A stretch of DNA of 64,000 bases from Gordonia zhenghanii (GTDB lineage Bacteria > Actinomycetota > Actinomycetes > Mycobacteriales > Mycobacteriaceae): contig NZ_JAKKOQ010000001.1 in NCBI RefSeq assembly GCF_021738965.1, forward strand, positions 558,001 to 622,000. The letters are read 5' to 3'. Shown in pieces: positions 1 through 9,124 of the stretch (its first letter is position 1; each line of letters begins with the position of its first letter). The translations under genes and the position numbers were made by a program. Below the pieces are notes generated by a model, which did no database searches, had not been told where the DNA came from, and saw nothing but the letters and a program-made list of their open reading frames with translations.

Positions 1-478
1 CGACACGACGACCGGCATGCTCGGCGGATCAGCCGCACTCCTGACCACCGACCGCGATCAGCGGACGGTGCTCCTAGAAGACCCTGCGTCGATACCCGAC
101 GCAGTCGACGAACTGCTGCGCCTCACTTCTCCGGTCCAGGGGCTCGCGCGCACCACGACCCGCGACGTCGACCTGCGCGGCGTCACGATCCCGGAAGGCC
201 GGAAAGTCTTGCTCTGCTACGGATCTGCCAACCGCGACCAGCACGTGTACGGCCCGGACGCCGAACGGCTCGACGTCCGACGCAATCCCCGCAACATCCT
301 GACGTTCAGCCACGGAATGCACCACTGCCTCGGCGCCGCGGCCGCGCGGATGCAGGCCGTGATCACGCTCGAGGAGTTGTTGGCGCGGTGCCCGCACTTC
401 GAGGTGGACGTCGACGGCATCGAATGGGCAGGCGGCAACTACGTACGCCGTCCGACGTCGGTACCGTTCACGCCATGA
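1..478 (+). CDS. Cytochrome P450, C-terminal part (5' end outside window)
   Basis: Haem-thiolate monooxygenase. Only about the last 158 codons are visible, read in the frame whose first complete codon is at base 2. The K-helix ExxR motif (ELLR, bases 110-121) and the haem loop FSHGMHHCLG with the axial Cys codon at 326-328 are intact, so the gene is cut only by the window edge. The substrate cannot be inferred. Its TGA overlaps the ATG of the next gene (ATGA, 475-478), so the TetR-family gene is translationally coupled and may regulate this P450 or its operon. Confidence 0.93.
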   Translation, partial: DTTTGMLGGSAALLTTDRDQRTVLLEDPASIPDAVDELLRLTSPVQGLARTTTRDVDLRGVTIPEGRKVLLCYGSANRDQHVYGPDAERLDVRRNPRNILTFSHGMHHCLGAAAARMQAVITLEELLARCPHFEVDVDGIEWAGGNYVRRPTSVPFTP

Positions 479-1029
479 GCGATCGAGGCTGGACTCAAGG
501 GGTACGACGATCCGCGGCCAAGGACCGGATCCTCGCCATCGCCGGGGAGTTGTTCGCCCGTCAGGGCCCCGACGCGTCGATGTCCGACATCGCGGCGGCA
601 GTCGGCTGCTCCCGCGCCACCCTGTATCGACACTTCGACGGCCGCACCGCGCTGCAGCTCGCGTACGTCGAGCAGGTCGCCCTCACTATCGGCGCTGCAG
701 TGGCGAATCGGACCGCCGACCTGCCCGATCCCGCCGACCGGCTCACCGAGGCGATCGTGTTCGCTCTCGCCGCCGTCCGCGACGACCCCGCGCTCTCGGC
801 GTGGTTCTCGCCCGAAGGTGCGGGGCTGGCCAGCGAACTCGCTCTCTCGTCGACGGTGATCGAGACGTTGGCGCACACGTTCGTCGGCGACGACAGTTCG
901 TCCGGAGTCGCGGCTGCGCGCTGGATCGTTCGGGTCATCGTGTCGTTGCTCGTGGTGCCCGGCGGGCCGGACGAACGCGCGACGATCGAGCGATTCGTGA
1001 CACCCGCGGTCCTCGCGTCGCTCGCGTGA
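475..1029 (+). CDS. TetR-family transcriptional regulator
   Basis: A 184-aa regulator. The N-terminal helix-turn-helix is clear (residues ~15-60: AKDRILAIAGELFARQG, then SMSDIAAAVGCSRATLYRHF). The C-terminal ligand-binding half is divergent, as usual in the family. The ATG at 475 overlaps the P450 stop codon. Longer in-frame starts upstream would lie inside the P450 gene and add sequence unlike TetR proteins. The coupling suggests a local regulator of the P450 region, but no operator is visible because the operon promoter lies outside the window. Confidence 0.9.
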   Translation: MSDRGWTQGVRRSAAKDRILAIAGELFARQGPDASMSDIAAAVGCSRATLYRHFDGRTALQLAYVEQVALTIGAAVANRTADLPDPADRLTEAIVFALAAVRDDPALSAWFSPEGAGLASELALSSTVIETLAHTFVGDDSSSGVAAARWIVRVIVSLLVVPGGPDERATIERFVTPAVLASLA

Positions 1030-1044
1030 ACCGCGTTCAGCCAC

Positions 1045-1401
1045 TCACCCGGCCGACCCGAGTGCCAAACCGATCGCGCACGCTCCGACAGACCCGATCA
1101 GCGTGAGCATCGCGTACATCAGCCCGCGTCGCCCTCCCGCCCGGAGCGTGTCGAGGACCGACGTCGAGAACGTCGTATAGCCGCCGCAGAAGCCGGTGCC
1201 GACCACGGCCTGCCAGTCCGACGACGCGCCGTGGAACATCACGATGCCCGCGGTCACGCCGATGAGCAGCGACCCGGTCACGTTGATCGCCAACACGGGA
1301 CCGCCGAACGCGCCCGGCCACCGTCGCCTGCTCATCTCGTCGACCACGAACCGCATCACTGCGCCGAGAGCACCCGCGATCACGACCAACACGGGGATCA
1401 T
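1045..1401 (-). CDS. crcB: Fluoride channel subunit CrcB/FluC (second of pair)
   Basis: A 118-aa four-helix membrane protein of the CrcB/FluC family, which exports fluoride through dual-topology dimers. Family landmarks are visible: GALGAVMRFVVDE near the N-terminus, the NVTGSLLIG stretch and the GFCGGYTTFSTS pore segment. The ATG at 1401 overlaps the stop of the upstream crcB paralogue by four bases (ATGA), so the two are co-translated. Paired short crcB genes of this kind usually encode the two halves of a heterodimer with opposite topology (family knowledge). Confidence 0.93.
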   Translation of the reverse strand: MIPVLVVIAGALGAVMRFVVDEMSRRRWPGAFGGPVLAINVTGSLLIGVTAGIVMFHGASSDWQAVVGTGFCGGYTTFSTSVLDTLRAGGRRGLMYAMLTLIGSVGACAIGLALGSAG

Positions 1402-1826
1402 GCGACGCCGCCCCGGAGCGCGACACCGCGCCGCGCGGCATGCACACCCAGCCACGCGGCAAGGACTCCGCCGCACACGCTGACCAGCGCGTAGACCACT
1501 GCGAGCACGACGTGCCCGCCCTTGCCCAACAGGCTCAGCTCCAACGCGAACGCACTGTAGGTGGTGAACGCGCCGCAGAAGCCGGTGCCCGCGGCGAGGC
1601 GGATCTGACGACGCACCCCGTGATCGCGTCCACGTCGGACCAACGACTCGAGAAGAGCGCCGAGGACGAACGCGCCGACGACGTTGACGACGAATGTCCC
1701 GACCGGCCACTGCCCGTCGTGCGCAGGCCACGCCTCCTCGGCCAGCCACCGCAGTGCCGTTCCCGCGGCGCCGCCGATGAACACGATCAGGAGATCGACC
1801 GTTCGAAATGGTCGTTGCGTCACCAC
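1398..1826 (-). CDS. crcB: Fluoride channel subunit CrcB/FluC (first of pair)
   Basis: A 142-aa paralogue of the downstream gene with four hydrophobic segments and the same landmarks: GGAAGTALRWLAEE, FVVNVVGAFVLG and GFCGAFTTYSAF. Two adjacent GTG codons (1826 and 1823) can start it. An AGGAGA just upstream suits the second slightly better. It diverges from the small acidic ORF at 1931. I compared the upstream stretch 1827-1930 with the fluoride riboswitch consensus as I remember it and saw no match. Confidence 0.92.
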   Translation of the reverse strand: MVTQRPFRTVDLLIVFIGGAAGTALRWLAEEAWPAHDGQWPVGTFVVNVVGAFVLGALLESLVRRGRDHGVRRQIRLAAGTGFCGAFTTYSAFALELSLLGKGGHVVLAVVYALVSVCGGVLAAWLGVHAARRGVALRGGVA

Positions 1827-1930
1827 CTGATCTCCTGTCCGACGTGTTCGAAACTACGGCGTCACCAGATTACGGTCGCCGCACGAATACAATCGAGTGC
1901 ACTAGCCCGTCTTGCACCGAGGAGCCCGCC

Positions 1931-2086
1931 ATGTCCGAATTCATCGACAAGCTCAAGCACAAGGCCGAAGAGGTCTCGGCGGCCATCGACAACGAGCTCA
2001 CAGTCCTCGAAGGCGCAGGCGGCGACGATGTCTTCGCCGAAGACGATGACGAAGGCACCGCCGAGACCGTCGCCGAGGACGCCTGA
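1931..2086 (+). CDS. Small acidic hypothetical protein (51 aa)
   Basis: Encodes 51 residues: an amphipathic N-terminal stretch (FIDKLKHKAEEVSAAIDNEL) followed by an Asp/Glu-rich tail. I do not recognise a family. Coding status rests on a strong ribosome-binding site (GAGGAG at 1919-1924, six bases before ATG), a -10-like TACAAT at 1888-1893, and typical actinobacterial codon use. It could be a short cytoplasmic stress or partner protein. No function is assigned. Confidence 0.65.
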   Translation: MSEFIDKLKHKAEEVSAAIDNELTVLEGAGGDDVFAEDDDEGTAETVAEDA

Positions 2087-2130
2087 CCTCACTGAGCGGC
2101 CTGCGCCCACGTCTGCGACCATGACCTGTC

Positions 2131-3063
2131 ATGGACCTGCGCATCTTCACTGAACCCCAGCAGGGCGCGACGTACGACGACCTTCTCGCCGTCGCCCGCG
2201 CCACCGAAGACCTCGGCTACGACGCCTTCTTCCGCTCGGATCACTACCAGGCGATGGGCGACGGCGACCCGCTGCCCGGTCCGACCGACGCATGGCTGAC
2301 CCTCGCCGGGCTCGCGTTGCAGACCTCACGGATCCGGCTCGGCACGCTCGTCACATCGGCGACGTTCCGTCATCCGGGACCACTCGCCATCTCGGTGGCA
2401 CAGGTCGATCAGATGTCCGACGGACGCGTGGACCTCGGGCTCGGCGCAGGCTGGTTCGCCGACGAGCACTCGGCGTACGGCATCCCGTTCCCCGGGCTCG
2501 GCGAACGCTTCGACCGCCTCGAGGACACCCTCGAGATCGTCACGGGCCTGTGGCGCACACCGATCGGCGAGACCTTCGACTACACCGGCAAGCACCTCTC
2601 GGTCGCCGACTCGCCCGCACTGCCCAAGCCGACGCAGTCGCCGCGCCCGCCGATCATCATCGGCGGTCACGGACCACGTCGTACGCCTGCGTTGGCGGCA
2701 CGCTTCGCCGACGAGTTCAATGTCCCGTTCGCGCCCACGTCGACCGTGTCCACCATGTACGACCGTGTCCGCGATGCCTGCCAGACGATCGGCCGCGACA
2801 GCGACGACCTCGTCTACTCGGCGTCTCTCGTCCTGTGCTGCGGCGAGAGTGACGCCGAAGTCGCCGGTCGCGCGGCGGCGATCGGCCGCGAAGCCGACGA
2901 GCTTCGCGAGAACGGGGCCGCGGGCAGCGTGGACGAGGTCGTCGCGAAGATCTCCGCGTACCGCGAGATCGGCGTCACCCGTGTATACCTTCAGGTCCTT
3001 GATCTGAAGGACCTGGACCATCTCGCGCTCGTCGCCGACAAGGTGGCCCCGCAACTGAGGTGA
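2131..3063 (+). CDS. LLM-class F420-dependent oxidoreductase (Rv1855c-type)
   Basis: A 310-aa flavin/F420 oxidoreductase of the luciferase-like monooxygenase superfamily. The N-terminus (MDLRIFTEPQQGATYDDLL), FFRSDHY, the GLGAGWFADEH motif and PPIIIGGHG match the TIGR03560-type 'probable F420-dependent oxidoreductase, Rv1855c family'. The substrate is unknown. The ATG at 2131 lacks a clear Shine-Dalgarno. The gene ends four bases before the end of the convergent holB. A 9-bp perfect hairpin (2992-3015) lies inside its last codons. Confidence 0.9.
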   Translation: MDLRIFTEPQQGATYDDLLAVARATEDLGYDAFFRSDHYQAMGDGDPLPGPTDAWLTLAGLALQTSRIRLGTLVTSATFRHPGPLAISVAQVDQMSDGRVDLGLGAGWFADEHSAYGIPFPGLGERFDRLEDTLEIVTGLWRTPIGETFDYTGKHLSVADSPALPKPTQSPRPPIIIGGHGPRRTPALAARFADEFNVPFAPTSTVSTMYDRVRDACQTIGRDSDDLVYSASLVLCCGESDAEVAGRAAAIGREADELRENGAAGSVDEVVAKISAYREIGVTRVYLQVLDLKDLDHLALVADKVAPQLR

Positions 3064-3067
3064 CCGG

Positions 3068-4342
3068 TTAGCGGCGCGCGCTCAACTGATCACCCAGCTT
3101 CACGACCATCGCGCCGACGGCGAACTTCGGCTTCACGTTCATGTCGAGGGCCTCACGGCAGTCGAGGACCGCCTCGATGCAGGCGAGGAGTTTCTCGGGC
3201 GACGCGTAACTCGCCATCGAGTCGATGACATCGTGCTCCTTGTCGGGATGCATCAACGTGACCCGCGCGCCGACCGACCTCGACAACGCGTCACGGAACA
3301 GTGCGGCGAGGTCGACGAGCGCACGATCGAGGACGTCGCGCGTGAGTCGGGTACGCCGCGACTTCTGCCGCCTCTCGAGTTCTTTGATGATGCCAGCCGT
3401 GCCTCGCGGCGGCCGGGCCGTCCCCTTCCCCGTTCCTCCCGCCCCGAGGGCTGTCATCAGCTCTTCGGTCTCTGCCGCGTCGGACTCGGTGCTCATGGCA
3501 TCCGCGGTCTCGACCGCGGTCCGCACGAGTCTGTCGGCGGCCGCGAACGCCGTCGAGTCGCGGGTCGCCGCCCGCGCGAGGCCCAACGCCTGCTCCCGCT
3601 GCTCGCGCGAGAGTGGGTCGGTGGCCAGCCGCTTGGCGCGGCCGACGTGCCCGCCCGACACCGACGCCGCCCACCGCGCGGGCTCGGGGTCGATGCCGTC
3701 CCGTTCGATCAGGACCTTGGCGATGTCGTCGCTCGGCGGCGCGGTGAGCGCGACGTGTCGGCAGCGCGAGCGAAGGGTGATCGCAATGTCCTCCGGTGCC
3801 ACCGACGGGGCGCACAGCAGGAAGATGGTCCGCGGCGGCGGCTCCTCCACGGCTTTGAGCAAGGCGTTCGCGCCGTTCTCCGTGAGTCGGTCCGCGTCTT
3901 CGACGAGGACGATCTGCCAGCGGCCCGTCGTCGGGCGGCGGGCGGCCAGCGACACGATGTCACGAATCTGCTTGACCGAGATCGACAGTCCGTCGGTCTG
4001 GATGAGCCGGACGTCCCCGTGCGTCCCGCTCAGCACCGTCGTGCAGGCTCGGCATTCGCCGCACCCGACCGCTATCGGGTCCAGACACTGCAGGGCCGCA
4101 GCGAAGGCTGTCGCAGCGACCGATCGACCGCTTCCCGGCGGACCGGTGAACAGCCAAGCGTGGGTCATCGATTCACGGACACCAACCGGAAGTTCGTCCA
4201 CCGGATCGTCGGCGAACATCGACACCGCGCCGTCGGCGGCCTCCTCCAGGCGTGCGGCCACCGCTCGCGCCGACGTCGCGGCGTCGCGCAGCTCAGCGGC
4301 CAGCGTGTCCTGCCCGGTCATGCGGTCGAAGACATTAGTCAC
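3068..4342 (-). CDS. holB: DNA polymerase III subunit delta'
   Basis: A 424-aa clamp-loader subunit of the replisome, orthologous by context to Rv3644c. It shows an AAA+ N-terminal fold with a modified Walker A (GPPGSGRS, Lys replaced by Arg, as expected for a non-hydrolysing delta'). It also has a zinc-binding Cys cluster (C...GCGECRAC), a Walker-B-like IVLVEDADRL, and sensor 1 in RSRCRHV. The start is the GTG at 4342 (VTNVFDRMTGQD), which matches the family N-terminus; upstream in-frame codons read into the divergent cyclase promoter. It diverges from the adenylate cyclase and converges with the F420 oxidoreductase. Confidence 0.92.
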   Translation of the reverse strand: MTNVFDRMTGQDTLAAELRDAATSARAVAARLEEAADGAVSMFADDPVDELPVGVRESMTHAWLFTGPPGSGRSVAATAFAAALQCLDPIAVGCGECRACTTVLSGTHGDVRLIQTDGLSISVKQIRDIVSLAARRPTTGRWQIVLVEDADRLTENGANALLKAVEEPPPRTIFLLCAPSVAPEDIAITLRSRCRHVALTAPPSDDIAKVLIERDGIDPEPARWAASVSGGHVGRAKRLATDPLSREQREQALGLARAATRDSTAFAAADRLVRTAVETADAMSTESDAAETEELMTALGAGGTGKGTARPPRGTAGIIKELERRQKSRRTRLTRDVLDRALVDLAALFRDALSRSVGARVTLMHPDKEHDVIDSMASYASPEKLLACIEAVLDCREALDMNVKPKFAVGAMVVKLGDQLSARR

Positions 4343-4362
4343 ACCCGTCAGCCTAAGCCCCA

Positions 4363-4411
4363 GTTCAGACGACTGAACAATCGCAAGACGTTTAACAATT
4401 GCAAGCAGACG
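4363..4411. promoter_or_regulatory. Repeat-rich divergent control region holB / adenylate cyclase
   Basis: The 75-bp gap between the divergent start codons contains a palindrome GTTCAG-ACGA-CTGAAC (4363-4378). It also has two near-identical direct repeats, GAACAATCGCAAGACG (4375-4390) and TAACAATTGCAAGCAGACG (4393-4411). This is A/T-rich against the GC-rich background. A regulator site or overlapping promoters is the simplest reading. No known regulator motif is recognised. Confidence 0.35.
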
Positions 4412-4417
4412 GCTACC

Positions 4418-5986
4418 GTGGAGTTCGTGGTTGCACGACGGTTGGGCCTCGCCAAGCCCGCGCATACGCTGCGCTGGCTGGCGCATACGCCGTGGCCGAT
4501 CCTTGCCCTCGATCTCCTGCGTGCGAATCTCATCGGTGCGCTGTTCACGTTCGCGTTCCTGCGCTGGGGCATGCCGCCCGCCGACTCGTTCTCGATCGGC
4601 GACGCCGACGCCTTCAACCAACTCTCGTTCGCCGTCTACCTGGTGATCGCGGTGGCCGTCGGGATGTACGTGATCACTCGGCTCAGCTTCCCCGTCCTGA
4701 TCTGGCACCGACGGCGCTCCCGACTCGACGACGCTGCCGCTCGTCGCCGTGCGTTGCGACTGCCCACCTTGCTGACGATCACCAACCTGGCGTTGTGGGC
4801 GGTCGGCGGCGTACTCCTGTCCCTCATCAACTGGAGCAACTCCTCGGGCAAGGACGCGATCCTCGTCGCCCTCGCGAGCGTCGTCGGCGGGCTCGTGACC
4901 GGTGTGCTCTCGTTCATGCAGTCCGAGCGCGTCCTCCGGCCGATCACGGTCGCCGCGATGGCGAACGACCCGGACAGCGTCCACGCGCCCGGCATAACGG
5001 CGCGGATCAGTTCGTTCTGGGCGGTCACTGTGGCCGTCCCGATGCTCGTGATCGTCGCACTGATCACGATGCAACGCCTGGACTACATCGACACCGACGC
5101 CGTCGGCCTGCAACGCCCCATCCTGTGGATGGCAGCGGCGTCACTCGTGTTCGGACTCCTCGCCATCACCCGCCTCGTCGGGTCGATCACCGACCCGATC
5201 AAACAACTGAGGATCGCCCTCGCCCAAGTCCGAGCGGGCAACCTGAACGTGGCCGTGAAGGTGTACGACGGCAACGACCTCGGCTCACTGCAGGCCGGCT
5301 TCAACGACATGGTGTCCGACGTCCGGGAACGGCAGGAGCTGCGCAACCTGTTCGGTCGTTATGTCGGCGAGGACGTCGCACGACGCGCCATCGAGACCGG
5401 GACCGAGCTGGGCGGCGAGGAACGCTACGTCGGTGTCCTGTTCGTCGACATCGTCGGCTCGACCCGCCTGGCCGTCAACCGTCCGCCCCGCGAAGTCGTC
5501 GAACTGCTCAACGAGTTCTTCCAGGTGGTCGTCGAAGTCGTCGGACGACACGGCGGTTTCGTCAACAAGTTCCAGGGCGACGCTGCCCTCGCGATCTTCG
5601 GGGCGCCACTCGATCAAGAGGACTTCGCGGGTGCTGCGCTGGCCGCCGCCCGCGACCTGCGGGTGGAGCTCGATCGACGTCTCGGCGACGTCGACATGGG
5701 CATCGGCGTGTCTGCAGGCAAGGCTGTCGCCGGGCACATCGGCTCCGAGCAGCGGTTGGAGTACACCGTGATCGGCGACCCGGTGAACGAGGCTGCGCGT
5801 CTCACCGAACTCGCGAAAGACGAGCCGACACGTGTCCTGGGGTCGGCGCGTGCCGCGTTCCTCGCCAGCGACGCCGAGGCCGCGCACTGGGCGATCGGCG
5901 AGGGTGTCGAGCTCCGCGGTCGCGGCATCGAGACGTTGCTGGCCCGCCCCGACATCGCCGTGAACTCCCCGACGTCGTCGGACTGA
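4418..5986 (+). CDS. Membrane-bound class III adenylate cyclase (Rv3645-like)
   Basis: A 522-aa cyclase making cAMP from ATP. It has six hydrophobic segments in the first ~270 residues, a HAMP linker (TDPIKQLRIALAQVRAGNL...), then a class III catalytic domain. The metal-binding aspartates (FVDIVGS and FQGDAALA), adenine-selecting Lys (NKFQGD) and transition-state Asn/Arg (GDPVNEAARL) are all present, so it should be active. GTG at 4418 is taken as the start; GTG 4427 is also possible. With crp at 29626 it supplies the signal for the cAMP circuit. It ends against topA with a shared hairpin terminator. Confidence 0.92.
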   Translation: MEFVVARRLGLAKPAHTLRWLAHTPWPILALDLLRANLIGALFTFAFLRWGMPPADSFSIGDADAFNQLSFAVYLVIAVAVGMYVITRLSFPVLIWHRRRSRLDDAAARRRALRLPTLLTITNLALWAVGGVLLSLINWSNSSGKDAILVALASVVGGLVTGVLSFMQSERVLRPITVAAMANDPDSVHAPGITARISSFWAVTVAVPMLVIVALITMQRLDYIDTDAVGLQRPILWMAAASLVFGLLAITRLVGSITDPIKQLRIALAQVRAGNLNVAVKVYDGNDLGSLQAGFNDMVSDVRERQELRNLFGRYVGEDVARRAIETGTELGGEERYVGVLFVDIVGSTRLAVNRPPREVVELLNEFFQVVVEVVGRHGGFVNKFQGDAALAIFGAPLDQEDFAGAALAAARDLRVELDRRLGDVDMGIGVSAGKAVAGHIGSEQRLEYTVIGDPVNEAARLTELAKDEPTRVLGSARAAFLASDAEAAHWAIGEGVELRGRGIETLLARPDIAVNSPTSSD

Positions 5987-5994
5987 CCCACCTC

Positions 5995-6035
5995 GTCCGA
6001 GACTTCGGACCACTATGTGGTCGCAAGTCTCGGAC
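5995..6035. terminator. Bidirectional hairpin between adenylate cyclase and topA (CCA-CTATG-TGG family)
   Basis: Perfect 11-bp outer stem (GTCCGAGACTT / AAGTCTCGGAC), a symmetric 2x2 mismatch, then a 5-bp inner stem GACCA/TGGTC closing the loop CTATG. It fills the short gap between convergent genes, so it probably terminates both. It shares its cap with the hairpins at 47392-47430 and 62259-62305. Confidence 0.7.
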
Positions 6036-6049
6036 GGCAGGTGCTGCCC

Positions 6050-9000
6050 TTATTTCTCGGGGGCTGCCTTCTTCGCTGGTGTCTTCTTAGCCGCCGTTTT
6101 CTTGGCGGTCGTCTTCTTAGCTGCCGTCTTCTTGGCTGCTGTGGTTTTCTTGGCCGCTGTCTTCTTCGCTGCCGTCTTCTTGGCCGGGCTCTTCTTCGCC
6201 GTCTTCTTGGCGGCCTTCTTGGCCGGGCCGCGAGCGCGACGGTCGGCGAGCAGTTCCATCGCCCGCTCGGGGGTGATGCTGGCGACCTCGTCGCCCTTGC
6301 GCAGACTCGCGTTGGTCTCCCCGTCAGTCACGTACGGACCGAAACGGCCGTCCTTGATGACCATCGGGCTGCCGCTGACCGCATCGTTCTTGTCGAGCTC
6401 GCGCAACGGAGGCGCAGCGGCCGCACGACCGCGACGCTTCGGCTCGGAGTAGATCTTGAGCGCCTCGTCGAGAGTGATCTCGAACAGTTGCTGCTCGGAC
6501 GTCAACGACCGGGAGTCGGTGCCCTTCTTCAGGTACGGACCGTACCGTCCGTTCTGGGCGGTGATCTCCTCGCTCGACTCCGGGTCCACGCCGACCACAC
6601 GCGGCAACGACAGCAGTTTCAGCGCGTCGTCGAGAGTGACCGTCGAGATGTCCATCGTCTTGAACAGCGAGCCGGTCCGCGGCTTGGGACCAGCCTTCTT
6701 GGCTGTCTTCTTCGCGGTCTTCTTGGCAGTCTTCTTCGCCGTAGTCGTAGCGGTCGCGACACCGCCGCCCGCCGGGACGTCGTCCAGCGCGACGACTGCG
6801 TCGCCTGCCGGGACTCCCCCACCGTCGCGTGGCGTCGGCCCCGCCGGGACCGTCGGAACAGGAGCGCCCGCGGATCCGTCGTCGGGCTCGTCGTCGGCCG
6901 GAAGGATCTCGGTGACGTACGGTCCGAAACGTCCTTCCTTGGCGACGACCCGGTGACCGGTCACCGGGTCGACGCCCAGTTCCCGCCCCTCCTGCGGCGT
7001 CTCGAACAGCTTCTCGGCCACCTCGAGCGTCAACTCGTCCGGCGTCATGTCTGACGGCAGGTTGGCGCGCTTGAGATCCGGCTCGGCGTCCGGGCCTGCG
7101 ACGTTGCGTTCCAGGTACGGCCCGTATCGTCCCACCCGGACGAACACCGGGCGTCCCTCAGAATCGTCGAACAATCGAATCGAGTTGACCTCGCGGGCGT
7201 CGATGCCCTCCAGGTTGACGCCGACGAGCTTCTTGAGCCCGCCGTGACGTGCGATGGCGCCTGCGGCGTCGTCATCGTCGGACGTCGCACTCTCGTCACC
7301 GAAGTAGAACTCGTTGAGCCACCGAGTCCGGTCCTGACCGCCGGACGCGATCTGGTCCAGATCGTCTTCCAGGGATGCCGTGAAGTCGTAGTCGACGAGA
7401 CTGTTGAAGTAGCCCTCCAACAGGCCGATGACGGCGAACGCGATCCACGAAGGGACCAGCGCGTTGCCCTTCTTGACGACGTATCCGCGGTCCTGGATGG
7501 TGCCGATGATCGACGCGTAGGTCGACGGGCGGCCGATGCCGAGTTCTTCGAGGATCTTGACCAGCGACGCCTCGGTGAATCGGGCAGGCGGGTTGGTGGA
7601 GTGGCCGTCGGCCACGAGCGACGTCGCCGTCAACGACTGGCCTTCGGTCAGGTTCGGCAGCCGGTTCTCGGCGTCGTCGGACTTGTCGGCAGTCTGTTCG
7701 TCGACGCTCTCCACGTATGCGGACAGGAAGCCGGGGAACGTGATCGTGCGACCCGAGGACGCGAACGTGACCTCGTCGCCGGTGGCGGCGCGGCCACCGA
7801 TCCGCAGGCTCATCGTGGTGCCGCGTGCGTCGGCCATCTGGGAGGCGACGGTGCGCTGCCAGATCAGTTCGTACAGGCGGAACTCGTCGGTGTCGAGCGC
7901 CGACGCCACCTGCCCGGGGGTGCGGAACGACTCGCCTGCGGGGCGGATCGCTTCGTGAGCCTCCTGCGCGTTCTTCACCTTGCGTGTGTACTGGCGCGGC
8001 GAGGAGTGGACGAACTTGTCGCCGTACAGATCGCGGGCCTGTGCGCGGGCCGCGTTGATCGCCGACTCCGACAGTGTCGTCGAGTCGGTACGCATGTAGG
8101 TGATGTAGCCGTTCTCGTACAGCCGCTGCGCGATGCGCATCGTGCGGTCGGACGTGAAACGCAGTTTGCGGCCGGCCTCCTGCTGGAGGGTCGACGTCAT
8201 GAACGGTGCGTACGGGCGACGGGTGTACGGCTTCTCCTCGACCGACGTCACCGTCAGCGCGGCGCCGTCGAGCCCGGCGGCCAGCGCGTCGGCGCGGGCG
8301 CCGTCGAGCACGGTGACACCGGTGGCCTTCTTGATCTTGCCGTCCGCGCCGAAGTCGCGTCCCGTGGCGACCCGATCCTCACCGATGTTGACCAGGCGCG
8401 AGGAGAACGTCTGCGGCTTGGCGTCGGCTCCAGCGTCCATCGTCGCGGCGATGTCCCAGTAGTCGGCCGAGACGAACGCCATGCGCTCACGCTCGCGTTC
8501 GACGATGACACGGGTGGCGACGGACTGCACGCGGCCCGCCGACAGCTTCGGCATGACCTTCTTCCACAGGACCGGCGACACCTCGTACCCGTACAGGCGG
8601 TCGAGGATGCGGCGGGTCTCCTGCGCGTCGACGAGGTCTATGTCGAGGTCGCGCGGGCTCTCGGCGGCGGCACGGATCGCCGATTCGGTGATCTCGTGGA
8701 ACACCATGCGCTTGACGGGGATCTTCGGCTTCAGCGTCTCGAGGAGGTGCCAGGCGATGGCCTCCCCCTCGCGGTCACCGTCCGTCGCGAGGTAGAGCTC
8801 GTCGACGTCACGCATCAACGCCCGAAGCTCGGAGACCGTCGACTTCTTGTCGGCCGACACCACGTAGAGCGGCTCGAACCCGTCGTCGACGTTGACGCCG
8901 AGGCGGGCCCACGGCTGCCCCTTGTACTTGGCGGGCACGTCGGCGGCGCCTCGCGGCAAGTCCCGAATGTGTCCACGTGACGATTCGACGACGTAGTTCG

Positions 9001-9094
9001 CGCCGAGGTACCCCGCGATCTTGCGCGCTTTGGTCGGAGACTCGACGATGACGAGTCGCCGGATGGCGGGGTCAGCACTGTCAGTGGCGGCCAC
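6050..9094 (-). CDS. topA: DNA topoisomerase I (type IA) with Lys/Ala-rich tail
   Basis: A 1014-aa enzyme that relaxes negative supercoils. The TOPRIM domain opens with RRLVIVESPTKARKIAGYLG and continues with DGDREGEAIAWHLLE. The catalytic Tyr lies in GYITYMRTDSTTLS. Instead of zinc fingers, the C-terminal part carries several GRYGPY/GRFGPYV repeats, as in other actinobacterial TopA. The last ~65 residues are a basic AAKKTAAKK-type repeat tail, a DNA-binding extension known from mycobacterial TopA. A second, shorter KKTAKKTAKK run occurs in the interior. The GTG at 9094 is used as start. Confidence 0.96.
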   Translation of the reverse strand: MAATDSADPAIRRLVIVESPTKARKIAGYLGANYVVESSRGHIRDLPRGAADVPAKYKGQPWARLGVNVDDGFEPLYVVSADKKSTVSELRALMRDVDELYLATDGDREGEAIAWHLLETLKPKIPVKRMVFHEITESAIRAAAESPRDLDIDLVDAQETRRILDRLYGYEVSPVLWKKVMPKLSAGRVQSVATRVIVERERERMAFVSADYWDIAATMDAGADAKPQTFSSRLVNIGEDRVATGRDFGADGKIKKATGVTVLDGARADALAAGLDGAALTVTSVEEKPYTRRPYAPFMTSTLQQEAGRKLRFTSDRTMRIAQRLYENGYITYMRTDSTTLSESAINAARAQARDLYGDKFVHSSPRQYTRKVKNAQEAHEAIRPAGESFRTPGQVASALDTDEFRLYELIWQRTVASQMADARGTTMSLRIGGRAATGDEVTFASSGRTITFPGFLSAYVESVDEQTADKSDDAENRLPNLTEGQSLTATSLVADGHSTNPPARFTEASLVKILEELGIGRPSTYASIIGTIQDRGYVVKKGNALVPSWIAFAVIGLLEGYFNSLVDYDFTASLEDDLDQIASGGQDRTRWLNEFYFGDESATSDDDDAAGAIARHGGLKKLVGVNLEGIDAREVNSIRLFDDSEGRPVFVRVGRYGPYLERNVAGPDAEPDLKRANLPSDMTPDELTLEVAEKLFETPQEGRELGVDPVTGHRVVAKEGRFGPYVTEILPADDEPDDGSAGAPVPTVPAGPTPRDGGGVPAGDAVVALDDVPAGGGVATATTTAKKTAKKTAKKTAKKAGPKPRTGSLFKTMDISTVTLDDALKLLSLPRVVGVDPESSEEITAQNGRYGPYLKKGTDSRSLTSEQQLFEITLDEALKIYSEPKRRGRAAAAPPLRELDKNDAVSGSPMVIKDGRFGPYVTDGETNASLRKGDEVASITPERAMELLADRRARGPAKKAAKKTAKKSPAKKTAAKKTAAKKTTAAKKTAAKKTTAKKTAAKKTPAKKAAPEK

Positions 9095-9124
9095 TTAAGA
9101 GCCCTTCGGTCTGGAGTTTCGCTG

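Noticed and set aside
1827..1930. Possible fluoride riboswitch before the crcB pair
   Set aside because: None of the crcB-motif features I know is present in the short divergent gap.
6017..8980. Very long open frames opposite topA and (3225-4376) opposite holB
   Set aside because: Antisense shadows created by GC-rich codon bias. The real genes have full-length family matches.
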